The notes beneath the pieces are model-generated. The model was not told the origin of the DNA, searched no databases, and worked only from the letters and a program-made list of their open reading frames with translations. Of a stretch of 64,000 nucleotides of DNA, positions 1-11,037 are shown piece after piece (positions within the stretch are counted from its first letter, which is position 1; each line of letters begins with the position of its first letter). The stretch lies in the NCBI RefSeq assembly GCF_000732625.1, contig NZ_JPJI01000032.1:1102193-1166192 (forward strand), given 5' to 3'. The stretch comes from Nonlabens ulvanivorans (lineage in GTDB: Bacteria > Bacteroidota > Bacteroidia > Flavobacteriales > Flavobacteriaceae). The position numbers and the translations under genes are program-made.

Positions 1-26
1 TGCCATAATTAGGTTTGATTTTTTAG

Positions 27-62
27 AATTTCTCAAAATTGGTTGACCAAATATGAGAAATT
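27..62. promoter_or_regulatory. Extended dyad with TTGGTnnACCAA core
   Basis: The core TTGGTTGACCAA (39-50) is centred at 44.5. Outer arms AATTTCTCA (27-35) and TGAGAAATT (54-62) share the same centre. TTGGTnnACCAA resembles the sites of hexuronate regulators of the FadR/UxuR branch of GntR proteins. A second core lies before the PL17 gene. No GntR gene is in the window, so the regulator is an inference. Confidence 0.5.
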
Positions 63-144
63 ATCTTCTATTACTTTATAATTATACAATGGGAATTATT
101 CAGAATAGGGAGAATTGTGTACAAAGCATTGTGAAGCAATGTTT

Positions 145-158
145 TAATCGTGATTAGT
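145..158 (+). promoter_or_regulatory. Shared upstream motif TAATCGTGATTAGT
   Basis: This 14-mer matches 13 of 14 bases of TAATCGTGATTGGT at 6211-6224, before susC. Both copies are upstream of genes next to the hybrid two-component regulator, so it may be that regulator's binding site. Two copies are thin support. Confidence 0.25.
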
Positions 159-321
159 GCTTGTGATAACAGTGTAAAAAGATCTTAAAGAGTGATATTG
201 TCTCGTGAGATTTTATGTAGATTTATTAGGTTAAACTGAATAATAGCAACCCATATGCTGTACTAGCGTTCTCTTTTGTATAGATATCTTTATAGAGTAT
301 ATAGGACTTAACGACACCATC

Positions 322-1986
322 ATGAATCGACAAAATCAAATTTTTATTTTTTTATTAATTATAACTATTGTTATTATTTGTACATCATGTAGAGCACAAT
401 CAATACCTGAAATATTAAGTAACACTCAAGCAGATGATTATATTTATTTACCTGATTATAGTTATGCAGGTTACAAGAATGGCGAAGAATTAATACCTAA
501 TCAAGGAGTGGTCTACCTGGCTACTGATTATGGGGTTGTTGCAAATGATGGAATTGATGATTCTAAGGCGCTTATTAATGCTGTTGATGAGTTAAGAGCT
601 GTTGATGGAAGTGTGATTTTAGAATTACCTGCTGGTAAGATTATTTTGAGTGATATTATTTATATTGAGCGTAGCGATTTTATACTACGTGGTGCTGGGT
701 CTGGAGAGAACGGTACGATACTATATTTTCCTAGACCTTTAATGTATGTACATGATCCTGAACCTTTAAAAGAATTGAGAGAATATCTAATGGAATTTGA
801 TAAAAGGCAAAGAGAGGAAAAGAATAATATAGACCTAGCTTTTTCGCAATATGCCTGGTCTGGCGGATTTATATGGACGCAAGTTCCAGGTGAACGAGTG
901 AAGTCATATCTAGAGAAATATGAACGTCCAGTAAATGTACTTGCAAAAGTAACTTCTGGAAAACGAGGAGATTTCACCGTTACAGTGAAAAACAATAATT
1001 CCTTGAACGTGGGCGATGTTATTGAATTACAATTGTTCAATAAAGATGGTAAAGAAGGTGAAATAGTTGAATAACTCTACAAAAATGCCGATGTAAAAGT
1101 AGGAACACATCATTTTAACTTCCCTGATTTGCCTATCGTGAGACAACAGCTAGAAATCAAATTAATTGATGGGAATCAAGTCACTTTTAAATCACCACTC
1201 ACAATAAGTATAGACACCTCATACAAAGCTCAAATAGTAGAGTGGAAGCATTTAGAAAACGTAGGTATAGAGCATTTTTCTATAGAATTCCCGATGACAC
1301 CAAGAATAGCACACCATATAGAACAAGGTTTCAATGGGATTAACTTAACTAGATTATATAATAGTTGGGTTAAAGATATAGTTATTGTAAATGCAGATAG
1401 TGGTATTTTAACAGAAGAAATAGCTAACGTAACTATTCAGAATATAACAACAAGAGGAGAACATTATGCACACTACACGGTAGCGATGGCAGGTGTACAT
1501 AACGTGCTAGCTGAAAATATAATCGTAGAAAATTCTGCCGAGCATCCTTTAAGCTTCAATACTTTTTCTACTAAAAATGTTTATAAGAATTGTACGATTT
1601 ATAAAAAACCTATACTAGATCAACATAGCGGTGCAAATCATCAAAATTTGTTTGATAATATAACTGTTCATATCAATGAATTGAAAGGCGATTCATATCC
1701 GCTTTTTGCGGGCGGTGGTGCAGGCTATTGGAAACCTTCACATGGAGCGTACAGTACTTTTTGGAACATTAATGTAGTTTTAGAATCACCTCATTTATTA
1801 AAGGATCCTGTCTTACTTAATGGTATGTTAGATGGGCCACATGCTAGAGTAATAGGTATTCATGGCAATACTAGCTTCTTGGTAAAATATGAACCACTGG
1901 CTTATATTAAAATGACAAATCAATCTTTACATGATGTACCGTCACTATATGACTATCAGTTGAATAGCAGGTTAAATTATGATTAA
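322..1986 (+). pseudogene. Beta-helix polysaccharide lyase-like lipoprotein, broken by an in-frame stop
   Basis: One reading frame of 555 codons is interrupted by a single TAA at 1072-1074. The second part stays in the same frame, so there is no indel. The N-terminus is a lipoprotein signal ending near TSCRAQ. Next come the start of a pectate-lyase-3-type right-handed beta-helix (YGVVANDGIDDSKAL, residues 72-86) and, after the stop, repeated short strands such as VTIQNIT. Families of this fold cut or bind acidic polysaccharides; the substrate cannot be read here. The downstream half could restart at TTG 1129 or the next ATG but would lack a signal peptide. It lies before a hybrid regulator and SusC/D, so it was probably part of this locus. 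A sequencing error or readthrough is also possible. Confidence 0.7.
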
Positions 1987-2074
1987 TAATGGTATGAGTT
2001 CTTTCTAGTAACTCATAAAGTGGCTATAATCAATCATATTAACTACATTTAAGCCCAAATTTTGTTTTTGATAT

Positions 2075-5000
2075 ATGTATAGAATAGCGGTCATATTTCT
2101 CTTATTATTGAATGCTGCAGCTGCGCAAGTCAGTAGTTTTCAATTTCAGCATCTGTCTACAGCTCATGGTCTTTCTCAAAGTAGTGCTATAGCTATTGAG
2201 CAAGATGAATTAGGTCAGATGTGGATTGGTACCCGTGATGGCCTTAATGTATATGATGGTCATAAAATCACCGTTTTTAAATCTGATGGAGAGAATATTA
2301 ATTCCCTAAGTAGTAGTGATATATTATCACTTGAAAAAGATCAGAATGGTCAGATATGGATAGGAACTTATAATGGGCTTAATCGTTATAATCCTAAGAC
2401 TGATACCTTTACAAGGTTTTTAAAAACTAGTGATAAAAATTCTTTAGCTAGTAATATCATTCAAGAGGTCTATGCTACCAGTGATGGTAATATGTGGATA
2501 GGTACCTCAAAAGGTCTTTCTATATATAGCCCAAGTAAAGATTCCTATTATAATGAGATATTTGAGGAAGTACAACAGGAAGTTGTCGTTTACAGCGTTA
2601 TAGAGCTTTCACCTATTTCATATTTAATAGGAACTAATCTAGGTTTATGGTCAGTTGAAAAAGATGATCAAAATGGTACTTATGCTGTTTCTCGATTTAA
2701 CTCCTATCAAAATGATGACATTACAGACATCGTACCTGCAGGAAAAAACAGATATTTTATAGGTACAAAATCTTCAGGTGTATTAGTCTATGATAGTCTT
2801 TCTAAAGAGCTTAAGTCTTTTGTTATCAATGAGGATTTACACATTGATGATATACGTAAGTTACGATTAGATAAAGATGATAGGCTATGGATAGGAAGTT
2901 ATAATGGTGTTTACATTTATAATAAAGGACAAGTAAGTCATCTTACTAATAATCTAAATGATCCTTATAGTCTTGAAAAAAACTCTGTTAAAGCTCTTTA
3001 TGAGGATGCAAGTGGCTCGATTTGGGTAGGTACTTATTATGGTGGAGCAAATATCTGGAATGAAGCAAATAGTAACTTTCAGAATTATGTTCAAAATGGG
3101 ACTAATAAAGGCCTTAACTATCCCGTAGTTAGCTCTATGCAATCTTCAATAAATCAGCTGTTTATAGGTACAGAGCAAGGTGGTGTAAATATTCTAGATC
3201 TCGACACTAAAGATTTTAAATATCTAACTAGTGAGAATAGTGACTTAGTAGAGGATAATATTAAAACACTTTACCTCGATCAAAATAAGTTATATATAGG
3301 AACATTTAGTAACGGTGTTGATGTGTATGACATAGATAATGAGCAGTTTACAAAAAGCCCACTAAGTGACATACTTAAAGATGTAGGAGTGTATTCCATT
3401 TTGAAATCTGGAAATCACTTCTATTATGGAACTTTTGGAAAAGGTGTAATCTCGCAAGATGCTACTAAGAATATTACCACTTTAAATCGTGAAGATGGTC
3501 TTACAAGTGATTTGGTAAGATCCTTATTATTTGATAACAATGGGACACTATGGGTGGGAACTCAAAATGGTCTGAATAGTGTTGATAAGAACAATAAAGT
3601 CTTAAATTATTTATTTGATAAAAATCAGGATGCAGGCTTTGATGTGTTGCACCTCTATGAAGATAGTAATAAGGTAATATGGGCTGGAACTAAGTCCCAA
3701 GGTCTCTTTAAAAAAGTAAATAATCAGTTTTTAAAAGTTCCATTACAATGGGCTGATAAAGAAATTACAACTATACATTCTATTATCGAAGACGGTAATG
3801 GTATGCTTTGGATGAGTAGTAATCAGGGTATTTTAAAATTAAATAAGGATACTGAACAAATTTTATCTCTTAATCAGCAAAAAGATGGATTAGTAGGTAA
3901 TGAATTTAGTGATAATGCTGTGTTACGATTGCCACAAGATCAGCTCGTTTTTGGTAGTGTATCAGGGATATCTTCTTTTAATACTACTAAAATACGTACA
4001 GATAACTATGCGCCAGATGTACTCATTACCAACTTTAGAACTACAGGCGATGATTTATTGAAATTTAATGATAACAATGTTGAGGTTGAAAATATCGCTT
4101 TCGCGAAAGCGTTAAAAATAGATCATAATCAACGTAATTTTACCATTGAGTTTACAATGCCTAGTTATCATAATTTAACCAGTAAGACCTATGAGTATAG
4201 GTTAAATGGATTAGAAAAAGAATGGAATACAACGGTAGAGAATAAAGCCACCTATGCAATTCAAAATGCAGGTGATTATAATTTTGAAGTGCGTGGCGTT
4301 AATGGCGATGGGATCAAAAGTGAGATTACAACTTTAATCATAAAGGCAAAACCTGCGCCGTGGTATAGCTGGTGGGCATTTGTCTTGTATACAGCGGTAT
4401 TTATAGCAGTTGCTTATGTTTCATTAAGGATACTTAAATCTAGAACTAGATTGCAAGAAGAATTAAAATATGAACAGATTCAATTGCAACGAAATAGAGA
4501 TATTAATGAGGCTAAACTACAGTTTTTCACTAATATTTCTCATGAGTTTAGAACACCACTTACCTTGATATTAGGGCCATTGCAGCAATTGCTGGCTGAT
4601 TATAAAGGGACTAATAAAATGTACAAAAAATTATTAGTGATAGAAAGCAATGGTAAACAATTGCTACAGCTTATTAATACTCTAATGGATTTTAGAAAAT
4701 TGGAAAAAAATCAATTTGAAATTCATGCAGCCGAAGGGAACATCGTTAAGTTTTTAAAAGAGATATATTTTAGTTTTAAGGAACATGCAAAATTAGGAGA
4801 ATACGATTATGACTTTAAAACCATTGATGAAGAGATTCTAGTTTACTATGATAGACAAAAGTTAGAACGTGTATTTTTTAATCTCATCTCTAACGCATTT
4901 AAATTTACACCTAAAGGAGGAAAAATTAAAATAAAGATATCTAGAGATAAAGAACTTATTCACATTAAGGTAAAAGATAATGGGATAGGAATAGAACAAG

Positions 5001-6085
5001 AGAAGCAAGAAAAAGTCTTTGATCGCTTTTATGAGGTAGAATCTCATAAGGAAAATGCTAGCATATATAACCAAGGTACCGGTATCGGGTTAAACATTGC
5101 AAAAAATATAGTCCAACTACATAAAGGACAAATTAAATTGCAGAGTAAGGTTAATCAAGGTTCGACATTTTTAATATCCCTTAAGCTAGGAAAAGAGCAC
5201 TTTACTGAAGATCAGATAATTTCAGACTTTAAGTTTAGTGACGATGTTACACAGTATACCAATCAACTTGAGAACCCTAATTTAATCGCTGAGCCGTCTA
5301 GTATCGATTTTATTAATGACGAGGAGAAATCTACTGTTCTCGTAGTAGAGGATAATGTTTCTCTAAGATCGTTTATGGCTCAATTGTTAAAACAAAAATA
5401 CAATGTGCTAGAGGCTGGTAATGGAGAAGAAGCTTTCAAAATAGCAGTAAATAGTAACCCAGATATTATTGTGAGTGATGTGGTAATGCCTGTTATGGCA
5501 GGTACTGAATTATGTTCTAAAATAAAAGAAGACGTGCGTACCAGTCACATACCGGTAGTCCTATTAACATCAAGATCATCATTAATTTATAAACTAGAAG
5601 GTCTAGAAAGTGGTGCTGATGATTATCTAAGTAAGCCTTTTGATATTAATGAGCTACAATTGCGTGTAAAGAATCTTCTTTCTTATAAATCTAGTTTAAA
5701 AAAGAAATTTGGAAATGGGGATTTGTTCACGCCCGATGAAGTAAGTGTGTCTTCAGTAGATGATGAGCTTATGAAAAAGGCAATCCAAATAGTAGAAGAT
5801 AATATACCTAATGATCATTTTGATATACCTACATTTTGTTCAGATTTAGGAGTCAGTAGAACTATGTTATTTATTAAGGTTAAGGCTTGGACTAATTTTA
5901 CTCCTAACGAATTTATACAACATTTTAGAATGAAAAGAGCTGCTCAATTATTAGAATTGGGTACCCTTAATATTTCTGAAGTAAGTTATAAAGTAGGTTT
6001 TAGAAACCCAAAATACTTTAGTAAATGCTTCCAAAAAGTCTATGGTGAGACTCCATCAGTTTATTCCAAAAAATTCTCTGTTTAG
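2075..6085 (+). CDS. Hybrid two-component system sensor/regulator (HTCS)
   Basis: This 1336-residue single-protein signalling system of Bacteroidota senses a carbohydrate in the periplasm and activates nearby genes. A signal peptide is followed by a periplasmic two-propeller sensor with Reg_prop repeats ([13 protein letters not shown]-like units) and a Y_Y_Y domain to about residue 745. A membrane helix lies at about 765-785. The HisKA motif SHEFRTP has the phospho-acceptor His823, and the HATPase contains [14 protein letters not shown]. The receiver domain (about 1087-1200) has Asp1135 in SDVVMP, and an AraC-type HTH covers about 1230-1336. All key residues are present. It lies 210 bases before susC on the same strand and probably controls susC-susD-GH88-GH2. 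A 16-base palindrome is embedded at 4096-4111, coding for AFAKA. Confidence 0.95.
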   Translation: MYRIAVIFLLLLNAAAAQVSSFQFQHLSTAHGLSQSSAIAIEQDELGQMWIGTRDGLNVYDGHKITVFKSDGENINSLSSSDILSLEKDQNGQIWIGTYNGLNRYNPKTDTFTRFLKTSDKNSLASNIIQEVYATSDGNMWIGTSKGLSIYSPSKDSYYNEIFEEVQQEVVVYSVIELSPISYLIGTNLGLWSVEKDDQNGTYAVSRFNSYQNDDITDIVPAGKNRYFIGTKSSGVLVYDSLSKELKSFVINEDLHIDDIRKLRLDKDDRLWIGSYNGVYIYNKGQVSHLTNNLNDPYSLEKNSVKALYEDASGSIWVGTYYGGANIWNEANSNFQNYVQNGTNKGLNYPVVSSMQSSINQLFIGTEQGGVNILDLDTKDFKYLTSENSDLVEDNIKTLYLDQNKLYIGTFSNGVDVYDIDNEQFTKSPLSDILKDVGVYSILKSGNHFYYGTFGKGVISQDATKNITTLNREDGLTSDLVRSLLFDNNGTLWVGTQNGLNSVDKNNKVLNYLFDKNQDAGFDVLHLYEDSNKVIWAGTKSQGLFKKVNNQFLKVPLQWADKEITTIHSIIEDGNGMLWMSSNQGILKLNKDTEQILSLNQQKDGLVGNEFSDNAVLRLPQDQLVFGSVSGISSFNTTKIRTDNYAPDVLITNFRTTGDDLLKFNDNNVEVENIAFAKALKIDHNQRNFTIEFTMPSYHNLTSKTYEYRLNGLEKEWNTTVENKATYAIQNAGDYNFEVRGVNGDGIKSEITTLIIKAKPAPWYSWWAFVLYTAVFIAVAYVSLRILKSRTRLQEELKYEQIQLQRNRDINEAKLQFFTNISHEFRTPLTLILGPLQQLLADYKGTNKMYKKLLVIESNGKQLLQLINTLMDFRKLEKNQFEIHAAEGNIVKFLKEIYFSFKEHAKLGEYDYDFKTIDEEILVYYDRQKLERVFFNLISNAFKFTPKGGKIKIKISRDKELIHIKVKDNGIGIEQEKQEKVFDRFYEVESHKENASIYNQGTGIGLNIAKNIVQLHKGQIKLQSKVNQGSTFLISLKLGKEHFTEDQIISDFKFSDDVTQYTNQLENPNLIAEPSSIDFINDEEKSTVLVVEDNVSLRSFMAQLLKQKYNVLEAGNGEEAFKIAVNSNPDIIVSDVVMPVMAGTELCSKIKEDVRTSHIPVVLLTSRSSLIYKLEGLESGADDYLSKPFDINELQLRVKNLLSYKSSLKKKFGNGDLFTPDEVSVSSVDDELMKKAIQIVEDNIPNDHFDIPTFCSDLGVSRTMLFIKVKAWTNFTPNEFIQHFRMKRAAQLLELGTLNISEVSYKVGFRNPKYFSKCFQKVYGETPSVYSKKFSV
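4096..4111. repeat. 16-base palindrome copy 1 (perfect)
   Basis: CGCTTTCGCGAAAGCG inside the HTCS gene, read in the frame that gives AFAKA. Confidence 0.9.
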
Positions 6086-6116
6086 AATTTGATTTTAACA
6101 AATAACCCTTTGAAAC

Positions 6117-6146
6117 TCCCGATTTTAATGAAATCGGGATTTTTTT
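6117..6146 (+). terminator. Rho-independent terminator after the HTCS gene
   Basis: Stem TCCCGATTT / AAATCGGGA (9 bp) with a 5-base loop and a run of seven T. It separates the regulator transcript from susC. Confidence 0.85.
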
Positions 6147-6210
6147 ATACCCTTTTTTGAATTTTTAGTTATTCTTGTTAAGCTAGTTTTAACAATCTAA
6201 ATTAATGATA

Positions 6211-6240
6211 TAATCGTGATTGGTTTTTCGAAAACGATTT
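6211..6240 (+). promoter_or_regulatory. susC upstream motif and TTTTCGAAAA dyad
   Basis: TAATCGTGATTGGT (6211-6224) repeats the motif seen at 145-158. It overlaps a region containing the perfect 10-base palindrome TTTTCGAAAA, flanked by CGATT. It lies about 60-80 bases before the susC start, a plausible place for HTCS activation. The function is inferred. Confidence 0.35.
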
Positions 6241-6294
6241 AGCTGTTTTTTTCAGATCAATAATATTAAACTAATTATCTAATTTTTTACTCTT

Positions 6295-9200
6295 ATGCAA
6301 AAAACTAACCCCAACAAGTTTTTAAATATCAGCACGCTTTTAGGCTGTATGTTATTTGCCATGTTTTCATATGCGCAAACGACAGTTACAGGTAAGGTTA
6401 TTGATGAACAAACTGAGCCACTTTTAGGAGTGACCGTACTTATTAAAGGAAGTTCTAGTGCCACCACCACCGATATAGATGGTAATTATTCTATTAATGT
6501 TGCAGATGCAGCAGCTGCTACTATCGTATATAGTTATGTCGGTTATGCTACTATGGAAGTACCAGTAAATAATCAGTCTATTATTAATGTGACTTTAAAG
6601 GAAGATCTAGCATTACTTGATCAGATTGTAGTCGTAGGTTATGGTACTCGTAAGAAAAGTGATGTAACTGGTGCAGTAAGCACGGTGAAATCAGAAGAAT
6701 TAAATGCGTATCCTACATTAGATGCTGCACAGGCACTTCAAGGTCGTGCTGCTGGTGTAGAAGTTCAAACTAATAACGGAGGTGAGCCAGGAGCACCTAT
6801 TAATATACGTATTAGGGGAAACACTTCTATTAATGCAAATAGTAGTCCCTTAATAGTAGTTGATGGTTTTGTAGGAGCTAATTTTCCACAGCCTGCAGAT
6901 ATAGCTTCAATTGAGATCTTAAAAGACGCATCTGCAACTGCAATCTATGGTTCCCGTGGTTCGAATGGTGTTGTACTGGTTACAACAAAAAGAGGTAAGG
7001 TAGGAAAACTAAGTGTTGAATATAATTTCAATTATTCTACTCAAAGAAATGCCAATGAGCTAGATCTTTTAAATGCTGATCAATTCGCTGCATATCAACA
7101 ACAGATTAATCCTGCGTATATTCAAAACGATGCAAATACAGACTGGCAAGATCTTATATATCAGAATGGTAACATTCAACAACATCAGTTCTCCTTTTCT
7201 GGTGGAACAGAGGATATTAATTTTTACGCATCTGCAAATTATTTTAATCAAGAAGGAGTTGTTGTAAATTCTGATTTTGAAAGGTTTACTTTTTTATCTA
7301 ATCTCGATGCTCAGGTAAATGATAAATTAAAACTAGGATTAAACCTATTTGCAAGTAGAGGATCTCAAAATGGGGTACCAACTCAATCAGACGGAACTCT
7401 TGCTAACGGAGGTGGAGATGATGTCGTTGCATCCTCATTTAGATTTGCACCGGATTTAGGAGTATTTGATGCTAATGGTAACTTTACCATTAATTCTATT
7501 GGTGATGATATAGATAATCCATTTGCTGTAGCAACAGAGAGTGTAAATGAAACTAAAACCGATTTATATCGTGCTAATCTGTCCTTAAATTATGAAATCG
7601 TTGAAGGCTTAACTTTTAGAACATCCTTTGGTTATGAATCAGAGAATGAAACAGAAGGATTGTTTCGACCGTCCTCTTTAACAATCACGGCCGGTGGCGT
7701 TGGTGGAGTTGCGGCAATTAGCAGTTTCAAGCGATCAAATTTATTGAGTGAAAATTTTCTTACTTACACAAGAGAAGTTGGAAAAGGTGATCTTACCTTA
7801 TTAGGTGGGTATTCTTATCAGAACTTAAAAAATCAGACCTATGCGGCAGGTGCCCAACAATTTATTTCTGATTCATTCTCTTATTATAATTTAGGTGGTG
7901 GATCTGTTCAATTAATACCTTCATCAGCTAGAACCATTTCTGAAATTCAGTCACAATTTGGTCGTGTGAATTATGATTACGATGATAGATATTTGTTAAC
8001 AGCTACAATTCGTCGCGACGGAGCTTCAAATTTTGCTGCAAATGAGAAGTATGCTGTATTTCCTTCAGCAGCAATTGGATGGAAAATTTCAAATGAATCT
8101 TTTTTTGAAAACGTAAACAGTATTTCTCAACTTAAATTGCGAGCAAGTTATGGTGCTACTGGTAATCAAGGTATCTCAGCTTATCAATCACTTGCAAGAT
8201 TTAATAGTGTTTATGCTGTAATTAATGGTAACCCAGTTAATAATGTTGTACCTGATCAACCAGCAAATCCAAATCTTAAATGGGAAACATCTTATCAAAC
8301 TAATATAGGTATTGATGTAGGATTGCTTAAAGATCGTATTACTATATCTGCAGACTACTACAATATCGATACAGAGGATTTAATTATTGCAGATGATAGT
8401 CAAGCAGAGTATCTTGGTTTTCTAACTACTGCAAGTTTGCGTAATATAGGTGAAGTTAATAACAAAGGTTTCGAATTTAATATTAATAGTAGAAATATTG
8501 TTGGTGAAGAATTCTCTTGGTCTACAGACTTTAATATTTCTACTAACCGCAATGAAGTTACAACTCTTCTTAATGGTGAAGATATTTTCTTAGATGCCTC
8601 ACCAGGATATTTTAATATCGATGAGACTCATGTCTTAAGAGAAGGAGAGTCAACAGGTGCTTTTTATGGATATGAATTCCGTGGTGTGTATCAAGGAGGA
8701 GCACTTCCTGAAGGGACAGCGGTATTTAGTGGTGCTGTAGCTGGAGACCCTTTATATACAGATATACCTGATGAAAATGGAATGATTGATGGTGAAATCA
8801 CAACAGCTGATAGGAAAATTTTAGGAGATCCAAATCCAGATTTTACGTTTGGTTTTAATAATAATTTCACTTACAAAAATTTTGATATGAATATTTTCTT
8901 TCAAGGTGCTGTTGGAGGAGATATTATGAACTTAACGGCATTACAACTTTATAGTGGTGATTCAAATGCTACCACTGACATTCTTAATGCTTGGACGCCA
9001 ACAAATACAGATTCAAATATCCCTAGTGTAGCGTTAAGAGCAAAAAGGATTTCATCTCAATTCTTAGAAGATGGTAGTTATGTAAGGCTTAAGAACATTT
9101 CTGTAGGTTATACTCTTCCAAATACATTTGCTGAAAAAATGGGAGTAAGTAGTTTGAGGTTTGCGATTAGTGCCCAAAATTTATTTACGATAACTAATTA

Positions 9201-9339
9201 CTCTGGTCTTGATCCTGAGGCTAGTTATTTCGGTGCTGGTTCTGTATCAAATAGAGATGCAAACACTACAAGAGGTTTTGACTTTGGTAACTATCCTACA
9301 TTAAGATCGTTTAACTTAAGTGCTAATATTAAATTTTAA
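6295..9339 (+). CDS. SusC-family TonB-dependent outer-membrane receptor
   Basis: 1014 residues, the usual SusC length. A signal peptide ends at about residue 27 (FSYAQ). A CarboxypepD_reg-like domain follows at about 30-110 (VTGKVIDEQ, TTTDIDGNYSI), then the TonB box/plug (VVVGYGTRKKSDVTG; SIEILKDASATAIYGSRGSNGVV). A long beta-barrel ends in a terminal aromatic pattern (SANIKF). It imports oligosaccharides across the outer membrane using TonB energy and pairs with the SusD protein 9 bases downstream. The neighbouring GH88 and GH2 suggest a uronic-acid oligosaccharide as cargo, which is inference. Confidence 0.95.
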   Translation: MQKTNPNKFLNISTLLGCMLFAMFSYAQTTVTGKVIDEQTEPLLGVTVLIKGSSSATTTDIDGNYSINVADAAAATIVYSYVGYATMEVPVNNQSIINVTLKEDLALLDQIVVVGYGTRKKSDVTGAVSTVKSEELNAYPTLDAAQALQGRAAGVEVQTNNGGEPGAPINIRIRGNTSINANSSPLIVVDGFVGANFPQPADIASIEILKDASATAIYGSRGSNGVVLVTTKRGKVGKLSVEYNFNYSTQRNANELDLLNADQFAAYQQQINPAYIQNDANTDWQDLIYQNGNIQQHQFSFSGGTEDINFYASANYFNQEGVVVNSDFERFTFLSNLDAQVNDKLKLGLNLFASRGSQNGVPTQSDGTLANGGGDDVVASSFRFAPDLGVFDANGNFTINSIGDDIDNPFAVATESVNETKTDLYRANLSLNYEIVEGLTFRTSFGYESENETEGLFRPSSLTITAGGVGGVAAISSFKRSNLLSENFLTYTREVGKGDLTLLGGYSYQNLKNQTYAAGAQQFISDSFSYYNLGGGSVQLIPSSARTISEIQSQFGRVNYDYDDRYLLTATIRRDGASNFAANEKYAVFPSAAIGWKISNESFFENVNSISQLKLRASYGATGNQGISAYQSLARFNSVYAVINGNPVNNVVPDQPANPNLKWETSYQTNIGIDVGLLKDRITISADYYNIDTEDLIIADDSQAEYLGFLTTASLRNIGEVNNKGFEFNINSRNIVGEEFSWSTDFNISTNRNEVTTLLNGEDIFLDASPGYFNIDETHVLREGESTGAFYGYEFRGVYQGGALPEGTAVFSGAVAGDPLYTDIPDENGMIDGEITTADRKILGDPNPDFTFGFNNNFTYKNFDMNIFFQGAVGGDIMNLTALQLYSGDSNATTDILNAWTPTNTDSNIPSVALRAKRISSQFLEDGSYVRLKNISVGYTLPNTFAEKMGVSSLRFAISAQNLFTITNYSGLDPEASYFGAGSVSNRDANTTRGFDFGNYPTLRSFNLSANIKF

Positions 9340-9348
9340 TAAAATAAC

Positions 9349-10890
9349 ATGAAAATAAATAGATATATGAAATCTTATAAATATTTAATTCTTGCAATAG
9401 GATTGTCGATAATAGGTTGTTCAGATCTTGAAGAAGAACCTGTAGGGCTTCTCGCTCCAGAAGGATTTTTTCAGTCAACACAAGATATTCAGACCGCCGT
9501 TAATGGAACCTATGGACATATGTTACATGAAGACTTTTGGGGACGTAAGATGTCCTTGACATTAATGTTGCGTAGTGATATGGTTGCCATAGGTGACCCT
9601 ACAACTTCAGGTCGTAGAATTGAACATGATGAATTTAATGTTCCCGCTGATAATGGTATGATTTCTGGATATTGGAATAGAACTTATCAAATCATTGCAG
9701 CAGCCAATAATGCTATCGCAGGTGCGGAATTAGTAAACGATACTGATGAGAATAAGAACCCAGTGGTCGCTCAAGCATACTTTGTTAGAGCTTTTACATA
9801 TTTTCATTTAGTTAGACAATTTGGAGAAATACCATATTTAAGCGAACCAGTTACAGATGTTGTAGCAGCAAACAGCATTAATAAAACTTCAGTTGATGAT
9901 GTTTATGCAAATATTATTGCTGATTTAGAATTTGCAGAGGAGTGGTTGCCAGATACTCAGCCAGCTAGATCATTACCTGCAAAATCTGCCGCACAGTCTT
10001 ATCTTGCTCTCGTTTATTTGACACGTGGTGAGCATCAACTTGCTTACAATTATGCTTTTGATGTAATTGATAACGAAGGTATTTACAACCTAGATTTAGA
10101 TCCTGACTTCCAAAATTTATTTAATGCAGATGTAGTTGATGGTTCATTAGAACCCATCTTTTCTTTAGACTTTAATGGTTTTAGTCCTAGTGATGATGGA
10201 AGGGATTATATGGCTGCATTAACTGGAATTAGAGGAGATGAGCAGTATGAGCCAAATGTTACTGGCGGTGGTTGGTCCGTAGGTGTGCCTTCACTAGCGG
10301 TATATAATGATTGGGATGATAATGATTATAGAAAAGAAGTAAGTTTTGACGATACTAACGTTGTAAATGATGTCGTTAATCCATTTACCACTTTTGCAAA
10401 CTTTAATTCTCGTGCAGTTAACAGACCTCATATTGCAAAATATACTAGGTTTACTGGTGAAACTGGTAACGGTAATGGTAGAAACTCTAACCATAATTAT
10501 CATTTTATGCGCTATGCAGAAGTACTCTTAATAGCAGCAGAAGCTCTAAATGAAGTTAGCGGAGGTAGTGGTGAAGCTATGGGATATGTAAACCGTGTAA
10601 GAGCTAGAGCTCGTGCTGGTAATGGATCTGCTTTTCCAGCTGATGTGTCTGGTTTAAATCAAGATGATTTAAGAGATGTTATTATTGATGAAAGAAGATT
10701 AGAATTAGCATTCGAATTTAAAAGATGGTACGATATAGCGAGGTTAAGAAATGGTAGTGAAGTGTTTGGACCTTCTGGATATGAAGGTCTAGTTCCTGGA
10801 TTTGATCCAGCACAAGATTATTTATTACCTCTTCCTGCAGATGAGATCTCTAGAAATCCAAATTTATTGCCTCAGAATCCAGGATATTAA
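9349..10890 (+). CDS. SusD/RagB-family glycan-binding lipoprotein
   Basis: 513 residues with a lipoprotein signal whose cysteine is in IIGCSDLEEEP. The fold is helical, TPR-like SusD/RagB: SusD-like N-terminal motifs (FFQSTQDIQTAVNGTYG) and the C-terminal region typical of the family (RYAEVLLIAAEALNE; DERRLELAFEFKRWYDIARL). It sits on the cell surface over the SusC barrel and captures glycan. Start: the ATG at 9349 is used. An in-frame ATG at 9367 would give a shorter, equally good signal peptide. It is followed by a terminator, so susC-susD forms one unit. Confidence 0.95.
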   Translation: MKINRYMKSYKYLILAIGLSIIGCSDLEEEPVGLLAPEGFFQSTQDIQTAVNGTYGHMLHEDFWGRKMSLTLMLRSDMVAIGDPTTSGRRIEHDEFNVPADNGMISGYWNRTYQIIAAANNAIAGAELVNDTDENKNPVVAQAYFVRAFTYFHLVRQFGEIPYLSEPVTDVVAANSINKTSVDDVYANIIADLEFAEEWLPDTQPARSLPAKSAAQSYLALVYLTRGEHQLAYNYAFDVIDNEGIYNLDLDPDFQNLFNADVVDGSLEPIFSLDFNGFSPSDDGRDYMAALTGIRGDEQYEPNVTGGGWSVGVPSLAVYNDWDDNDYRKEVSFDDTNVVNDVVNPFTTFANFNSRAVNRPHIAKYTRFTGETGNGNGRNSNHNYHFMRYAEVLLIAAEALNEVSGGSGEAMGYVNRVRARARAGNGSAFPADVSGLNQDDLRDVIIDERRLELAFEFKRWYDIARLRNGSEVFGPSGYEGLVPGFDPAQDYLLPLPADEISRNPNLLPQNPGY

Positions 10891-10914
10891 GAAGTTGAAA
10901 TAGCCAACTGCTTT

Positions 10915-10950
10915 AATCCCAGTGACTTTAAGTTGCTGGGATTTTTGTTT
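10915..10950 (+). terminator. Terminator after susD
   Basis: AATCCCAGTGAC pairs with GTTGCTGGGATT (12 pairs including G-T wobbles), followed by a T-rich tail. It ends or attenuates the susCD transcript before the glycosidase genes. Confidence 0.75.
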
Positions 10951-11037
10951 ACCCAATTTTGAATTGATGGTTCTACTCTTTGTGTTACTTTTAAAATGAA
11001 CGAGGTAAAATGCTTCGATCTTAATTTTATTTAAATC

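Noticed and set aside
1129-1986. Second half of the broken lyase as a separate gene
   Set aside because: It would begin at TTG in the middle of the beta-helix without a signal peptide; same frame as the first half.
4096-4111. Palindromes as rho-independent terminators
   Set aside because: Most copies lie inside coding sequence, lack a T-run and are read through in frame.
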